This document shows positions 41,707 through 51,379 of a DNA stretch of 64,000 nucleotides, in pieces. The notes beneath the pieces were generated by a model, which saw only the letters and a program-made list of their open reading frames with translations, had not been told where the DNA came from and did no database searches. The first letter of the stretch is position 1. Each line of letters opens with the position of its first letter. A program made the position numbers and the translations under genes. The stretch lies in the NCBI GenBank assembly GCA_900319975.1, contig ONQP01000001.1, positions 50,824-114,823 on the forward strand, written 5' to 3'. This stretch comes from an uncultured Bacteroidales bacterium (GTDB lineage: Bacteria > Bacteroidota > Bacteroidia > Bacteroidales > UBA932).

Positions 41707-42479
41707 TAGCGGAGCAGGTCTTCGAGGACCACGGAGCCGGCCGTCTTCTCGTCGCGGTACTTGACGATGACCGGGCAGTACAGCGACACGCCGCTGCCCG
41801 CGCCGGGACCGCGCTTGAGCGGCTTGCTGCCGCTCACGACCACGGCGCCGCGCGGCACGACCACGCGCCCGTCCGCATTGCGCGGCACGAACTCGCCCGT
41901 CGTGGCGTCGAAGATGGCCGTGGAGGCCGTGATGATCACGCCGGAGGCGATGACCGCCCCCTCCTCCACGATCGTACCCTCATAGATGCCGCAGTTGCCG
42001 CCCACGAAGGCGCCGTCCTCGATGATGGTCGGCATGGCGCCGGACGGCTCCAGCACGCCGCCGATCTGCGTGGCGGCGGAGATGTGGATGTGCTTGCCGA
42101 TCTGGGCGCAGGAGCCGATGGTGACATGGCTGTCCACCATCGTGCCGCTGTCCACGAAGGCGCCGACGTTGATGTAGGACGGCGGCATCACGATGGCGCC
42201 GGGCGCCACGTAGGCGCCGCGCCGGATGCTCGTGCCGCCCGGCACGATGCGCACGCCGTCATCAGCGGCGAACTTGCGCACAGGGTAGGTATCCTTGTCG
42301 AAGAAGGGGAACTGGCCCTGGGACATGTCCGCGATCTGGCCAAGCTTGAAGCCCGCCAGGATCACTTCCTTGACCCACTTGTTGACCTGCCAGGCGCCGT
42401 TCACCTTCTCGGCGACGCGGAGCTGGCCGGCCTCCAGGCCGGCGATCACCTCTTCGAATTTCTCTCTCGTTATTTCCAT
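41706..42479 (-). CDS. dapD: Tetrahydrodipicolinate N-succinyltransferase DapD
   Basis: A 257-residue hexapeptide-repeat protein. The left-handed beta-helix is seen as repeated units (RRGAYVAPGAIVMPPSYINV; GTMVDSHVTIGSCAQIGKHI), with the DapD-specific VGGNCGIYEGTIVEEGAVI. It transfers succinyl from succinyl-CoA to tetrahydrodipicolinate, so this organism uses the succinylase branch, not the LL-DAP aminotransferase or dehydrogenase shortcut. The 5' end overlaps dapA by 10 bases and the 3' end overlaps dapF by one. Confidence 0.95.
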   Translation of the reverse strand: MEITREKFEEVIAGLEAGQLRVAEKVNGAWQVNKWVKEVILAGFKLGQIADMSQGQFPFFDKDTYPVRKFAADDGVRIVPGGTSIRRGAYVAPGAIVMPPSYINVGAFVDSGTMVDSHVTIGSCAQIGKHIHISAATQIGGVLEPSGAMPTIIEDGAFVGGNCGIYEGTIVEEGAVIASGVIITASTAIFDATTGEFVPRNADGRVVVPRGAVVVSGSKPLKRGPGAGSGVSLYCPVIVKYRDEKTAGSVVLEDLLR

Positions 42480-43354
42480 AAATCTGCTAAAACTTTCTGC
42501 ATCAGGGCCTTGGTCGCATCGGAGGCCGTAGCGAGCGGGAGGCGGACCGTGCCGCCGATCACGCCGAGCTGCTCGAGGGCGGCCTTGGCCGGGATCGGGT
42601 TGGACTCCACGAAGCAGGCCTTGAAGAGCGGGAAGAGGCGGTGGTGCAGGGCGCGGGCGCCTGCGAGGTCGCCGCGCTGCATCGCCTCGACCATCTGGGT
42701 GACCTCCTTCGGAGCGATGTTGGACGCCACAGAGATGACGCCGTGGGCGCCCGTGGCCATGAACGCGAGCGTCATGTCGTCGTCGCCGCTCAGCACGGTG
42801 AAGCCTTCCGGCGCGCGCCGGATGATCTCGCTGACCTGGTCGTAGTTGCCGGAGGCCTCCTTGATGCCCCGGATGTTGGGGACGTCGTTGGCCAGGCGGA
42901 TGACCGTGTCGGGCAGCATGTTGGCGCCGGTACGGCCGGGGACATTGTAGATGATGATCGGCAGGGACGTCTCCGCGGCCACGGCCTTGAAGTATTCGTA
43001 CTGGCCCTGCTGGGTCGGCTTGTTGTAGTAGGGCACCACCACGAGCAGCGCATCCGCGCCGAGCGGCTCGAGCAGGCGGATGTTGGCTAGCGTGTCGGGC
43101 AGGCTGTTGACGCCCACGCCGGGCATCAGGGGCAGTCCCTTGGCGTGTTCCTTGACGAGCTGGTAGATGGCGGTCTTCTCGCCGGCTGAGAGGGTAGGCG
43201 TCTCGCCGGTGGTGGCGAGCGGCACGAGGAAATGGACGCCGTTGGCGACCTGGCGGTCTACCATCCGGCCATAGGCTTCATAGTCGACGGCGCCGTCGGG
43301 GGTGAACGGAGTCACCAGCGCCGTGCCGCAACCTTGGAGGACAAGAGGTTTCAT
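42470..43354 (-). CDS. dapA: 4-hydroxy-tetrahydrodipicolinate synthase DapA
   Basis: A 294-residue (beta/alpha)8 class I aldolase. The Schiff-base Lys is in NIRGIKEASGNYDQV, the Tyr in IIIYNVPGRTGANM and the substrate-binding Thr-Thr in PLATTGETPTLS. It condenses pyruvate with aspartate semialdehyde. Separated from dapB by 46 bases, the largest gap inside this operon, which contains a near -7 box (TATATTTA) and could hold a secondary promoter. Confidence 0.96.
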   Translation of the reverse strand: MKPLVLQGCGTALVTPFTPDGAVDYEAYGRMVDRQVANGVHFLVPLATTGETPTLSAGEKTAIYQLVKEHAKGLPLMPGVGVNSLPDTLANIRLLEPLGADALLVVVPYYNKPTQQGQYEYFKAVAAETSLPIIIYNVPGRTGANMLPDTVIRLANDVPNIRGIKEASGNYDQVSEIIRRAPEGFTVLSGDDDMTLAFMATGAHGVISVASNIAPKEVTQMVEAMQRGDLAGARALHHRLFPLFKACFVESNPIPAKAALEQLGVIGGTVRLPLATASDATKALMQKVLADLWK

Positions 43355-43400
43355 AACGCAACACTATTTAACTAACAGCCGTAAATATAGGAAATTATTT

Positions 43401-44066
43401 TTACAAAATAAGGTCCTTGAACTCGTGGACGCCGCTCTGCAGGCCATCTGCCAGCATAGCCGCGACAACGGCTCCCTCGGCGAAGCCCTGGCGGGAGAAC
43501 GCCTCGTGCGTGAAGGTCAGCTTGTCCACGTCGGACAGGAACTCGGCCGTGTGCGTGCCGGGGACCTCGCCGATGCGCTGCGCGCCGATCTCGGGCGTCT
43601 CGCCCAGGTGGTCGGCGATCAGGGCGGCGATGCTCTTGGCCGTGCCGCTGGGCGCGTCCAGCTTGTGGATGTGGTGGATCTCCTCCACGTGCGGCTTGTA
43701 GCCCTGGCCCTTGAGGACGTCGCAGGCGCGCTGGACGGCCGCGAAGAAGGCGTTGACGCCGATGGAGAAGTTGGACGCCCAGATCATCGGGGTGCCGGCG
43801 GCCTCGAAGGCGGAGAAGACTTCGTTGCAGATGTCGTTCCAGCCGGTCGTGCCCACCACGACGGCCTTGAAATTGGCCGCGAGGGTCTTGTAGTTGGCCC
43901 GGAAGGCGTCCGGGGTCGTGAAGTCGATGCAGACGCACTCGCGCGCCACCTCGCGCGGGATGGCGCAGATGTCTTCCGAAGCGCACACGAGCTCGATCCC
44001 GCGGCGCTGGAGAACCCCCTCGATCATATGGCCCATCTTGCCATATCCACTGATAATCACTTTCAT
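43401..44066 (-). CDS. dapB: 4-hydroxy-tetrahydrodipicolinate reductase DapB
   Basis: Start ATG 44066 gives MKVIISGYGKMGHMIEG, the nucleotide-binding loop at the extreme N-terminus. The catalytic block HHIHKLDAPSGTAKS lies near residue 135. At 221 residues it is shorter than the 273-residue E. coli enzyme but typical for Bacteroidetes. It reduces the DapA product with NAD(P)H. The start overlaps the dapE stop by 4 bases (ATGA). A much longer in-frame reading upstream is a shadow of dapE. Confidence 0.94.
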   Translation of the reverse strand: MKVIISGYGKMGHMIEGVLQRRGIELVCASEDICAIPREVARECVCIDFTTPDAFRANYKTLAANFKAVVVGTTGWNDICNEVFSAFEAAGTPMIWASNFSIGVNAFFAAVQRACDVLKGQGYKPHVEEIHHIHKLDAPSGTAKSIAALIADHLGETPEIGAQRIGEVPGTHTAEFLSDVDKLTFTHEAFSRQGFAEGAVVAAMLADGLQSGVHEFKDLIL

Positions 44067-45046
44067 AAGGTAATCACTTGTTGATAAATATTGACATAAT
44101 TGGAAATGGCTTGCTCGAGGTCCGCGAAGGCGAGGAACTCGTCGTCGCGGTGCGCGACGGTGATGGTGCCCGGGCCGCAGATGATCTTCTGGGCGAAGTT
44201 GGACAGGTGCGGGGCGTCGCTGCCGAAGGAGACCGGCTTGGAGGGGATGCCGGGCAGGGTGAGATAGCGCGCCGGGGCGTCGCCCCCGAAGGGTTCCACC
44301 CGCAGGGTGTCCGACGCCTGCGCGCGCATCCACTCCGTCACCGCCGCGTCGGAAGCGAAGGTGGTGCGGAAATAGATCCGGCAGGTCAGGCAGGGGCTGA
44401 GGATGTTCTGGGGGTTGTCGCTGACCAGCTGGCCGACGTTCCAGGTGGTCGGGCCCAGGACGGGATCGTCCGGGAAGCCCGCCGCGCGGAGCCGCTCCAT
44501 GAAGTCGACGAAGAGCTCCACGGCGCTCAGGCCGTGCTCCGGATAGCCGGAGTGGAAGGCCTTGCCGGTGAAGGTCAGGTCGAAGCGCTTGGTGCCCTTG
44601 GACGCGCTGACCATGCAGTTGTCCGTGGGCTCGCCCACGACCAGCACCGGCGCGCGGAAAGGCAGTTTGGCGAACGCCTTGGCGCCCCAGGAGCCCGTCT
44701 CCTCGCCGCTGACGATCAGCAGCGCGAAGTCCTTGTGGCCGGCCGCGGCGAGGCGCTGGCAGGCGCGGTACATCGCGTAGAACTGGCCCTTGGCGTCGCA
44801 CGTGCCGCGGCCCAGCACCCGGTCCGCCTCGAAGGTCGGCGGGATGTAGGGCGGGACGGTGTCCATATGCGAGCAGAAGACCACGCGGGGCGCGTCGCTC
44901 CAGCGCAGGAGGACGTTGAGCGTGCCGTCGCCGACCTCGAAGGTCTCGACGGACGGCGCCTCCAGGTGGGCGGCGAGCCACTCCCCCAGCTCGCGTTCGC
45001 GGCCGGAGGTGGAGTCGAAGGAAAGGATCTGGCGGAAGAGTTCCAT
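44063..45046 (-). CDS. dapE: M20 peptidase, probable succinyl-diaminopimelate desuccinylase DapE
   Basis: The metal-binding M20 motifs are present: VVFCSHMDTVPP (His, Asp), GRGTCDAKGQFYAM (bridging Asp), IVSGEETGSWG (catalytic Glu pair) and VGEPTDN. The C-terminal ligand His is in TVAHRDDEFL. At 327 residues it is a little short for DapE (about 375), and close relatives include acetylornithine and acetyl-lysine deacetylases. Its place between thrA and dapB in a complete succinylase operon makes DapE the best call. One base separates it from thrA; it overlaps dapB by 4 bases. Confidence 0.87.
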   Translation of the reverse strand: MELFRQILSFDSTSGRERELGEWLAAHLEAPSVETFEVGDGTLNVLLRWSDAPRVVFCSHMDTVPPYIPPTFEADRVLGRGTCDAKGQFYAMYRACQRLAAAGHKDFALLIVSGEETGSWGAKAFAKLPFRAPVLVVGEPTDNCMVSASKGTKRFDLTFTGKAFHSGYPEHGLSAVELFVDFMERLRAAGFPDDPVLGPTTWNVGQLVSDNPQNILSPCLTCRIYFRTTFASDAAVTEWMRAQASDTLRVEPFGGDAPARYLTLPGIPSKPVSFGSDAPHLSNFAQKIICGPGTITVAHRDDEFLAFADLEQAISNYVNIYQQVITL

Positions 45047-45047
45047 A

Positions 45048-47216
45048 CTACATCAGGATGTCTTTGATGATGCCGGTGGCGGCGAGGCGCACGCCTTCGC
45101 CCGCGCCCTTGATGACGAGCGGGGCGGAGTATTCGCTGGTGACCACGGTCACGTTCTCCGTGCCGCTGATCCAGTAGAAGGGGCTGTCGGGGCCGACGCG
45201 CTGCATCTTGATCTCGGCGCGGTAGCCGTGCGGGGCGGCGGAGTCGCGGCGCAGCGAGGCGACGAAGCGCTGGCGCTGGTCCACCGCGTCGAGCTCCGCC
45301 TCGCGGGCGATGAACTGCGGCTCGTAGGCCGCCAGGCGCTCGTAGAACGCATCCAGCGGGCAGTCGAAGAATTCCGGGCCGAGCATCGGGACGATCTCGA
45401 CGTCGTCGGCTTCGAGCGGGACGCCGGCCTCGCGGGCGAGGATGAGCAGCTTGCGCAGCACGTCCTTGCCGCCCAGGTCGGTGCGCGGGTCGGCCTCGGT
45501 CAGGCCCTCGTCCTGCGCGCGGCGCAGGAGGGTGGCGAGGCTGTCGCGCTTGGCGCCGTCATAGCCGGTGATGATATAGTTGAGCGTGCAGGAGACCACC
45601 GCCTCGATGGAGACGATGCTGTCGCTGCAGTTGGCGTCGCTGGCGATCGACTCGAGGATCGGCAGGGAGTTGCCCACGGTGGTGTCGTAGCGGAAGAAGG
45701 CGCCGTTCTGCCGGGCCTCTGCCTTGAGGGCGGCGTACTGCACGAAAGGCAGCGAGAGCGAACGGCGGTTGGAGGTCACGATGTTGAGTCCGCCGCGGAA
45801 CAGCTCGGCGTAGCGCTCGTGGATGTGGTGGTCATTGGTGCAGTCCACGAACACGGCACCGCGCGGGGCGGCGGCCAGGACGGCGTCGATGAACGCGCCT
45901 CCGGCGGCGTTCTCGCCGTCCGCCAGCCGCGCCTCGGCGTCCTCCGGGCGGATGCCGCGCAGGTCAATGGCGAAGCGGGTGCTGTTGGACAGGCCCATGA
46001 TGCGGATCGTGCGGCCGCGGCGCGTGGCGATGCGGTCGGCGCTCAGGCCGATCAGCCGCACCAGCTCGTGGCCCACGGCGCCGTAGCCCGCGATGAAGAC
46101 CGGGATCACGGTCACGGCGCGGTGCTCGAAGAACTCGCGGTGGATGGCACCCACGGCGGCGTTCTCTACGGTCGGGCGGACGCGGATGAAGAAGGCGTCG
46201 CCCTCGCCCGTCACCCCGCCCAGCGGCTGGATGCCGGCTTCGGACAGCGCGGCGAGCATCCGGGCGGATGCCGAGGCGCGCGAGGCGACCGCCTCGCCGA
46301 CCAGGCAGACGACGGACTCGCCCTTGTCGGCCAGCGTGCGGCTGGTCACGCCCATCCACTCGCCCTCCTTGACGGCCGGGCGGCCGGAGACGAGGGTGCC
46401 GGGATGGCGCGGGTCGAAGGTATTGCGGATGGAGAAGGCGATGCCCGCCTCCATCGCCGGCTTCACCGTCGGCGCGTAAAGCACCTTGGCGCCGTTCTCG
46501 GCGAGGGTCAGGGCGGCGTTGTAGGAGATGTCCGGAATGGAGACCGCGGCGGGGACGACCTTCGGGTTTGCGGTCATCATGCCCGGCACGTCGGTCCAGA
46601 TCTCGAGCGCGGAGGCCCGGGCGCCGGCGGCGAACAGCGCGGCACTGTAGTCGGAGCCGCCGCGGCCCAGCGTGGTCACCTTGCCGTCGCCGTCGGAGGC
46701 GATGAAGCCCGGCGCCACGAAGAGGCGCACGTCCGGCGCCGCCTGCACGGCGGCGAGGATGTTGGCATAGGTCAGCCCTTCGGCCACGACGCCGCCCAGC
46801 GTGCGCACGAGCTTGCGGGAGTCGAGCCACTGCGTGGCGACGTCCTCGCAGGCGAACTTGCGCGCCAGGATGCGGGTGGAGAAGAGTTCGCCGAAGGTCA
46901 CGCAGGCCTCCGGCTCCGCGTCGGCGAGCTCCGCGAAAAGGGTGTCGAGCTCCGTGACCATTTCCCGGCGCTCGTCGCCGGTGAACAGCCGCCGCGCGAT
47001 GGCATGGTGCCGGCGGCGCAGCGCTTCGATCTGCTGCGCCCGGCTGGCGGGATCCTGCTCCGCGCCGATCGCGATCAGCGCGTCCGTGCAGCCGCTGATG
47101 GCGGAACTGACCACGATGGTCCGGTCCTTGGCCGCGGCGGCCAGCACGATGTCGATCACCTGCGACATGCGGGTGGCGTCCGCTACCGAGCTGCCACCGA
47201 ATTTGAGTACCTGCAT
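45048..47216 (-). CDS. thrA: Bifunctional aspartokinase/homoserine dehydrogenase, shortened ACT region
   Basis: Residues 1-280 are the aspartokinase domain (KFGGSSVADATRM; TTLGRGGSDYSAALFAAG; EIWTDVPGMMTANP). Residues about 370-722 are homoserine dehydrogenase, with VIPVFIAGYGAVGHELV as nucleotide-binding loop and LTEADPRTDLGGKDVLRK. The regulatory part between them is only about 80 residues and appears to hold a single ACT unit (SVVCLVGEAVASRASASARM), where E. coli ThrA has two in about 160 residues; total length is 722 compared with about 820. It commits aspartate to lysine, threonine and methionine. Nine bases separate it from murA. Confidence 0.94.
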   Translation of the reverse strand: MQVLKFGGSSVADATRMSQVIDIVLAAAAKDRTIVVSSAISGCTDALIAIGAEQDPASRAQQIEALRRRHHAIARRLFTGDERREMVTELDTLFAELADAEPEACVTFGELFSTRILARKFACEDVATQWLDSRKLVRTLGGVVAEGLTYANILAAVQAAPDVRLFVAPGFIASDGDGKVTTLGRGGSDYSAALFAAGARASALEIWTDVPGMMTANPKVVPAAVSIPDISYNAALTLAENGAKVLYAPTVKPAMEAGIAFSIRNTFDPRHPGTLVSGRPAVKEGEWMGVTSRTLADKGESVVCLVGEAVASRASASARMLAALSEAGIQPLGGVTGEGDAFFIRVRPTVENAAVGAIHREFFEHRAVTVIPVFIAGYGAVGHELVRLIGLSADRIATRRGRTIRIMGLSNSTRFAIDLRGIRPEDAEARLADGENAAGGAFIDAVLAAAPRGAVFVDCTNDHHIHERYAELFRGGLNIVTSNRRSLSLPFVQYAALKAEARQNGAFFRYDTTVGNSLPILESIASDANCSDSIVSIEAVVSCTLNYIITGYDGAKRDSLATLLRRAQDEGLTEADPRTDLGGKDVLRKLLILAREAGVPLEADDVEIVPMLGPEFFDCPLDAFYERLAAYEPQFIAREAELDAVDQRQRFVASLRRDSAAPHGYRAEIKMQRVGPDSPFYWISGTENVTVVTSEYSAPLVIKGAGEGVRLAATGIIKDILM

Positions 47217-47225
47217 AGCAATGCC

Positions 47226-48533
47226 TTATTTGCGTTCAATATGGGCTCCGAGCGCATTGAGGCGGCTCTCGATGTCTTCGTAGCCGCGGTCGATCTGCTC
47301 GATGTTGTCGATGGTGGAGGTGCCTTTGGCGGACATCGCCGCCAGCAGCATCGCGATGCCGGCGCGGATGTCCGGCGAAGTCATCCGGCCCGCGCGCAGG
47401 CCGATCTTGTGGTCGTGGCCGATGACCACGGCGCGGTGCGGATCGCAGAGGATGATCTGCGCGCCCATGTCGATCAGCTTGTCCACGAAGAACAGGCGGC
47501 TCTCGAACATCTTCTGGTGGATGAGCACGCTGCCCTTGCACTGCGTGGCCACGACCAGCAGCACGCTCAGCAGGTCCGGGGTCAGGCCCGGCCAGGGGGC
47601 GTCGGCGATGGTCATGATGGAGCCGTCGATGAAGGATTCGATCTCGTAGCTCTTCTGGGCGGGGATATAGATGTCGTCGCCGCGCTGCTCGAGCTTGACG
47701 CCCAGGCGGCGGAAACATTCGGGGATGATGCCGAGGTTGTCCCAGGACACGTCCTTGATGGTCAGTTCGCTCTGCGTGATCGCGGCCATGCCGATGAAGG
47801 AGCCGACCTCGATCATGTCGGGCAGGATGCGGTGCTCCGCCCCGTGCAGGCTCTTGACGCCGTGGATGGTGAGGAGGTTGGAGCCGATGCCCTCGATCTG
47901 CGCGCCCATCGCCGTGAGCAGGCGGCAGAGCTGCTGCACATACGGCTCGCAGGCGGCGTTGTAGATGGTGGTGGTGCCTTCGGAGAGGACGGCCGCCATC
48001 ACGATGTTGGCCGTACCGGTCACGGAAGCCTCGTCCAGCAGCATGTAGCAGCCCTTCATGGCGTGGCCCGAGGAGAGGTTGTAGGCCCGCTTGGCGGTGT
48101 CGTAGGCGCATTTCGCGCCCAGGCGCATGAAGCCCTCGATGTGGGTGTCCACGCGCCGGCGGCCGATCTTGTCGCCGCCCGGCTTGGGGAAGAAGGCGCT
48201 GCCGAAGCGCGCGAGGAGCGGTCCGACGACGAGGACCGAGCCGCGCAGGCGGGCGCACTTCGCGACGAAGTCGGCGCTGTGGATGTAGAACTCGTTGACG
48301 TGGTTCGCCGTGAAGGTGTACTCCCCTTTGGCGCGGCGCTCCACGCCCACGCCCATCCCGCGCAGCAGGTCGATCAGGTTCTTGACGTCCAGGATCTCCG
48401 GGACGTTGGTGATGGTGACCGGCTCGGCGGTGAGGAGGACGGCGCTGATCACCTCCAGGGCTTCGTTCTTGGCGCCCTGGGGATGGATCTCGCCGCTGAG
48501 GCGGTGTCCGCCTTCGATGACAAAACTGCTCAT
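47226..48533 (-). CDS. murA: UDP-N-acetylglucosamine enolpyruvyltransferase MurA, Asp in place of the fosfomycin-target Cys
   Basis: A 435-residue EPSP-synthase-fold enzyme, with the substrate Lys-Asn in HPQGAKNEALEVISAVLL and the active loop in FFPKPGGDKIGRRRVDTH. E. coli MurA has Cys115 in the corresponding PGGCxIG loop; here the residue is Asp. The enzyme transfers enolpyruvate from PEP to UDP-GlcNAc, the first committed step of peptidoglycan synthesis. The start overlaps the murB stop by 4 bases. Confidence 0.96.
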   Translation of the reverse strand: MSSFVIEGGHRLSGEIHPQGAKNEALEVISAVLLTAEPVTITNVPEILDVKNLIDLLRGMGVGVERRAKGEYTFTANHVNEFYIHSADFVAKCARLRGSVLVVGPLLARFGSAFFPKPGGDKIGRRRVDTHIEGFMRLGAKCAYDTAKRAYNLSSGHAMKGCYMLLDEASVTGTANIVMAAVLSEGTTTIYNAACEPYVQQLCRLLTAMGAQIEGIGSNLLTIHGVKSLHGAEHRILPDMIEVGSFIGMAAITQSELTIKDVSWDNLGIIPECFRRLGVKLEQRGDDIYIPAQKSYEIESFIDGSIMTIADAPWPGLTPDLLSVLLVVATQCKGSVLIHQKMFESRLFFVDKLIDMGAQIILCDPHRAVVIGHDHKIGLRAGRMTSPDIRAGIAMLLAAMSAKGTSTIDNIEQIDRGYEDIESRLNALGAHIERK

Positions 48534-49537
48534 ATGTGCTCCACTTCCGGATGCAGGGTCACGCCGAAACGCTCCTGCACCCCGTTGATGATTCTCTGCT
48601 CGAGCGCGAGCACCTCCTGCGGAGTGGCTTCGCCGCTCTGGTTGACGATGACCAGCGGCTGCCTGTCATAGACGGCCGCGCCCCCTTCGGTCGCGCCCTT
48701 GAAGCCGCACTGGTCGATCATCCAGGCCGCCGGGACCTTGACGCTGCCGTCGGGCAGGTCGAAGTGCGGGGCGCTGCCGTCGGGCGAGATGCGCCCGAAG
48801 TCCGCCCGGCTGACGACCGGATTCTTGAAGAAACTGCCGGCGCTGCCGATCTCTTCGGGATCGGGGAGCTTCTGCCGGCGGATGCGGACGATGGCCTCGC
48901 GCACCTCCTGCGGCGTCTCGGGGTCCTTGCCGCCAAGCGCCTCCCGCACGCCCTTGTATTCGAGGCGCGGGTTGTGCTTGCGGCTGAGCCGGAAGAGCAC
49001 GCTCGTGACGACATAGCGGCCGCGGAATTCGGGCTGCTTGAACAGCGAATCACGGTAGCCGTAGCGGCACTCCTCGCGGGAGAACTTGACCTTCTTGCGC
49101 TCCACCAGGTCGAAGCAGACGACGCCGGAGATGAGGTCCTTGGCCTCGACGCCATAGGCGCCGATGTTCTGCACGGCGGCGGCGCCGACCTCGCCCGGGA
49201 TGAGCGAGAGGTTCTCGGCGCCCCAGAGGCCGTGGCGGCAGGTCTCGGACACGAAGTGGTCCCAGACCACGCCCGCGCCGACGATCACAGGCACTTCGTC
49301 CAGCCCCAGGTCGACGTATTTGATGAACTCGATGTTGGAATGCAGCACCGTGCCCGGGAAATCTCCCGTGAACAGGAGGTTGCTCCCCGCGCCGATGTGC
49401 AGCAGCGGCTGCGGGAGGCGGTCGAAATTGAGCCCTTCGAGCTCCTTGACAGTCTCGTACTCGACATAGCACGCGCAGGACACCTTCATCCGGAAAGTGT
49501 TCTGCGCGCTCAGGTCGTAGTTCAACTGGATCCTCAC
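48530..49537 (-). CDS. murB: UDP-N-acetylenolpyruvoylglucosamine reductase MurB, GTG start
   Basis: A 335-residue type I MurB. FAD-binding block [15 protein letters not shown], the [19 protein letters not shown] region, the Arg in [11 protein letters not shown], the catalytic Ser in [11 protein letters not shown] and the final Glu in LHPEVEHI are all present. The start is taken as GTG at 49535-49537, overlapping the aspS stop as GTGA; no ATG lies near, and translation from here gives [14 protein letters not shown], the usual MurB beginning. The open frame continuing upstream is a shadow of aspS. It reduces the MurA product to UDP-MurNAc. Confidence 0.94.
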   Translation of the reverse strand: MRIQLNYDLSAQNTFRMKVSCACYVEYETVKELEGLNFDRLPQPLLHIGAGSNLLFTGDFPGTVLHSNIEFIKYVDLGLDEVPVIVGAGVVWDHFVSETCRHGLWGAENLSLIPGEVGAAAVQNIGAYGVEAKDLISGVVCFDLVERKKVKFSREECRYGYRDSLFKQPEFRGRYVVTSVLFRLSRKHNPRLEYKGVREALGGKDPETPQEVREAIVRIRRQKLPDPEEIGSAGSFFKNPVVSRADFGRISPDGSAPHFDLPDGSVKVPAAWMIDQCGFKGATEGGAAVYDRQPLVIVNQSGEATPQEVLALEQRIINGVQERFGVTLHPEVEHI

Positions 49538-51309
49538 GGCTGCGGCTCGACGTAGGTGGAAGACAGGAAAAGTTCCTCCATCTGCGCGTCGTCGATCCGG
49601 GACGGGGAGTCGATCATCACGTCGCGGCCCTGGTTGTTCTTCGGGAACGCGATGTAGTCGCGGATCGTCTCCTGCCCGCCGAAGAGGGCGCAGACGCGGT
49701 CGAATCCGAACGCCAGGCCGCCGTGGGGCGGGGCGCCGAACTTGAAGGCGTTGATGATGAAGCCGAACTTGTATTCGGCGTCCTCCTTGCTGATGCCGAG
49801 CACCTCGAACATGCGCTCCTGCATGGCGGCCTCGTGGATACGGATGGAGCCGCCGCCGAGCTCGGTGCCGTTGAGCACGAAGTCGTAGGCATTGGCGCAG
49901 ACGCGCTCCAGGTCCTCCTTCTTGTCGGAGTAGAACCATTTCTCATGCTCCGGCTTGGGCGCCGTGAACGGGTGGTGCATCGCATAGAAGCGGCCGTCCT
50001 CCTCGCTCCACTCCAGGAGCGGGAAGTCCACGATCCACAGCGGTGCGAACACGTGCGGGTCGCGCAGGCCCAGGCGGTTGCCCATCTCGATACGCAGCAC
50101 GCCCAGCTGGGTCTGCGTCTTGCGCTTGGGGCCGCAGAGGATCAGCACCAGGTCGCCGGCCTTGGCCTCGCAGGCCGCGGCGACAGCCTGCAGCTGCTCC
50201 GGCGTATAGAATTTGTCGACGCTGGACTTGACGGTCCCGTCGGCGTTGAGACGGATGTAGACGAGGCCCTTGGCGCCCACCTGCGGGCGCTTCACCCACT
50301 CGGTCAGCTCGTCGAGCTGCTTGCGGGTGTATTCGGCGCAGCCGCTCACGGCGATGCCGCCGATGTAGTCGGCGCCGTCGAACACGGAGAAGCCGCAGCC
50401 CTGGACCAGCTTGGTGACCTCGTGGATCTTCATCCCGAAGCGGATGTCCGGCTTGTCGGAGCCGTAGAAGTCCATCGCGTCGTACCAGCTCATCCGCGGC
50501 AGCGGGTTGGGGATGTCGACGCCGAGGGCGTTCTTGAACATCTGGCGCATCATGCCCTCGAAGGTGTTGAGCACGTCTTCCTGCTCCACGAAGGACATCT
50601 CGCAGTCGATCTGCGTGAACTCCGGCTGGCGGTCGGCGCGGAGGTCTTCGTCGCGGAAGCAGCGCACGATCTGGAAGTAGCGGTCATAACCCGCCACCAT
50701 CAGCAGCTGCTTGAAAGTCTGGGGGCTCTGCGGGAGGGCGTAGAACGTGCCCGGGTTCATGCGGGACGGCACCACGAAGTCGCGGGCGCCTTCCGGCGTG
50801 GACTTGATCAGGTAGGGAGTCTCGATCTCCATGAAGCCCTGGCCGTCCAGGTAGGAGCGGATCTCCTGCGCCAGGCGGTGGCGCAGCGCAAGGGCGCGCT
50901 GGAGGGGCGGACGGCGCAGGTCGAGGTAGCGGTACTTGGCCCGCAGGTCCTCGCCGCCGTCGCTCTGCTCTTCGATGGTGAACGGCGGGGTGACGGATTT
51001 ATTCAGGATACGGATGGCGGAGAGCTTGATCTCGATCTCGCCGGTGGGCATCTTGGGGTTCTTGCTCTGGCGCTCGAGGACCTCGCCCGTGGCCTGGATC
51101 ACGAATTCACGGCCCAGGCCGGAGGCCGCCTCGACGAGCTCCGGAGCGGCTTCGCCCTCAACGACGAGCTGCGTGATGCCGTAGCGGTCGCGCAGGTCGA
51201 TGAAGGTCATGCCTCCGAGTTTGCGGGATTTCTGCACCCATCCCGCGAGGGTTACGATCTTGCCTTTGTCGGCGAGGCGCAGCTCGCCGCAAGTGTGGGT
51301 TCTATACAT
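49534..51309 (-). CDS. aspS: Aspartyl-tRNA synthetase
   Basis: A 591-residue class II synthetase. N-terminal OB-fold anticodon domain ([20 protein letters not shown]), motif 2 in [18 protein letters not shown], the bacterial GAD insertion domain in the middle, and motif 3 in [15 protein letters not shown]. It charges tRNA-Asp. It is the first gene of the long minus-strand operon with murB, murA, thrA and the dap genes, behind a perfect -7 box 27 nt upstream. Housekeeping translation thus shares expression with aspartate-derived amino acid and wall precursor synthesis. Confidence 0.97.
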   Translation of the reverse strand: MYRTHTCGELRLADKGKIVTLAGWVQKSRKLGGMTFIDLRDRYGITQLVVEGEAAPELVEAASGLGREFVIQATGEVLERQSKNPKMPTGEIEIKLSAIRILNKSVTPPFTIEEQSDGGEDLRAKYRYLDLRRPPLQRALALRHRLAQEIRSYLDGQGFMEIETPYLIKSTPEGARDFVVPSRMNPGTFYALPQSPQTFKQLLMVAGYDRYFQIVRCFRDEDLRADRQPEFTQIDCEMSFVEQEDVLNTFEGMMRQMFKNALGVDIPNPLPRMSWYDAMDFYGSDKPDIRFGMKIHEVTKLVQGCGFSVFDGADYIGGIAVSGCAEYTRKQLDELTEWVKRPQVGAKGLVYIRLNADGTVKSSVDKFYTPEQLQAVAAACEAKAGDLVLILCGPKRKTQTQLGVLRIEMGNRLGLRDPHVFAPLWIVDFPLLEWSEEDGRFYAMHHPFTAPKPEHEKWFYSDKKEDLERVCANAYDFVLNGTELGGGSIRIHEAAMQERMFEVLGISKEDAEYKFGFIINAFKFGAPPHGGLAFGFDRVCALFGGQETIRDYIAFPKNNQGRDVMIDSPSRIDDAQMEELFLSSTYVEPQP

Positions 51310-51336
51310 ATTTTGAGGACTTTTTGTTCCAATCTA

Positions 51337-51344
51337 CAAATGTA
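51337..51344 (-). promoter_or_regulatory. Promoter -7 box (TACATTTG) for the aspS-mur-dap operon
   Basis: Exact TAnnTTTG on the minus strand, 27 nt before the aspS ATG. No other perfect box was noticed within the 10-gene run. Confidence 0.7.
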
Positions 51345-51379
51345 CAAAAAATCCCCGCTAATCCTACACTTCCGGGGCG

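Noticed and set aside
43355-43400. Lysine riboswitch before dapA
   Set aside because: The gap is 46 bases, too short for a lysine riboswitch, and no matching fold is visible.
44859-48671. 1270-codon plus-strand open frame opposite thrA and murA
   Set aside because: It is the complement of conserved coding sequence and shows only low-complexity, charge-rich text.
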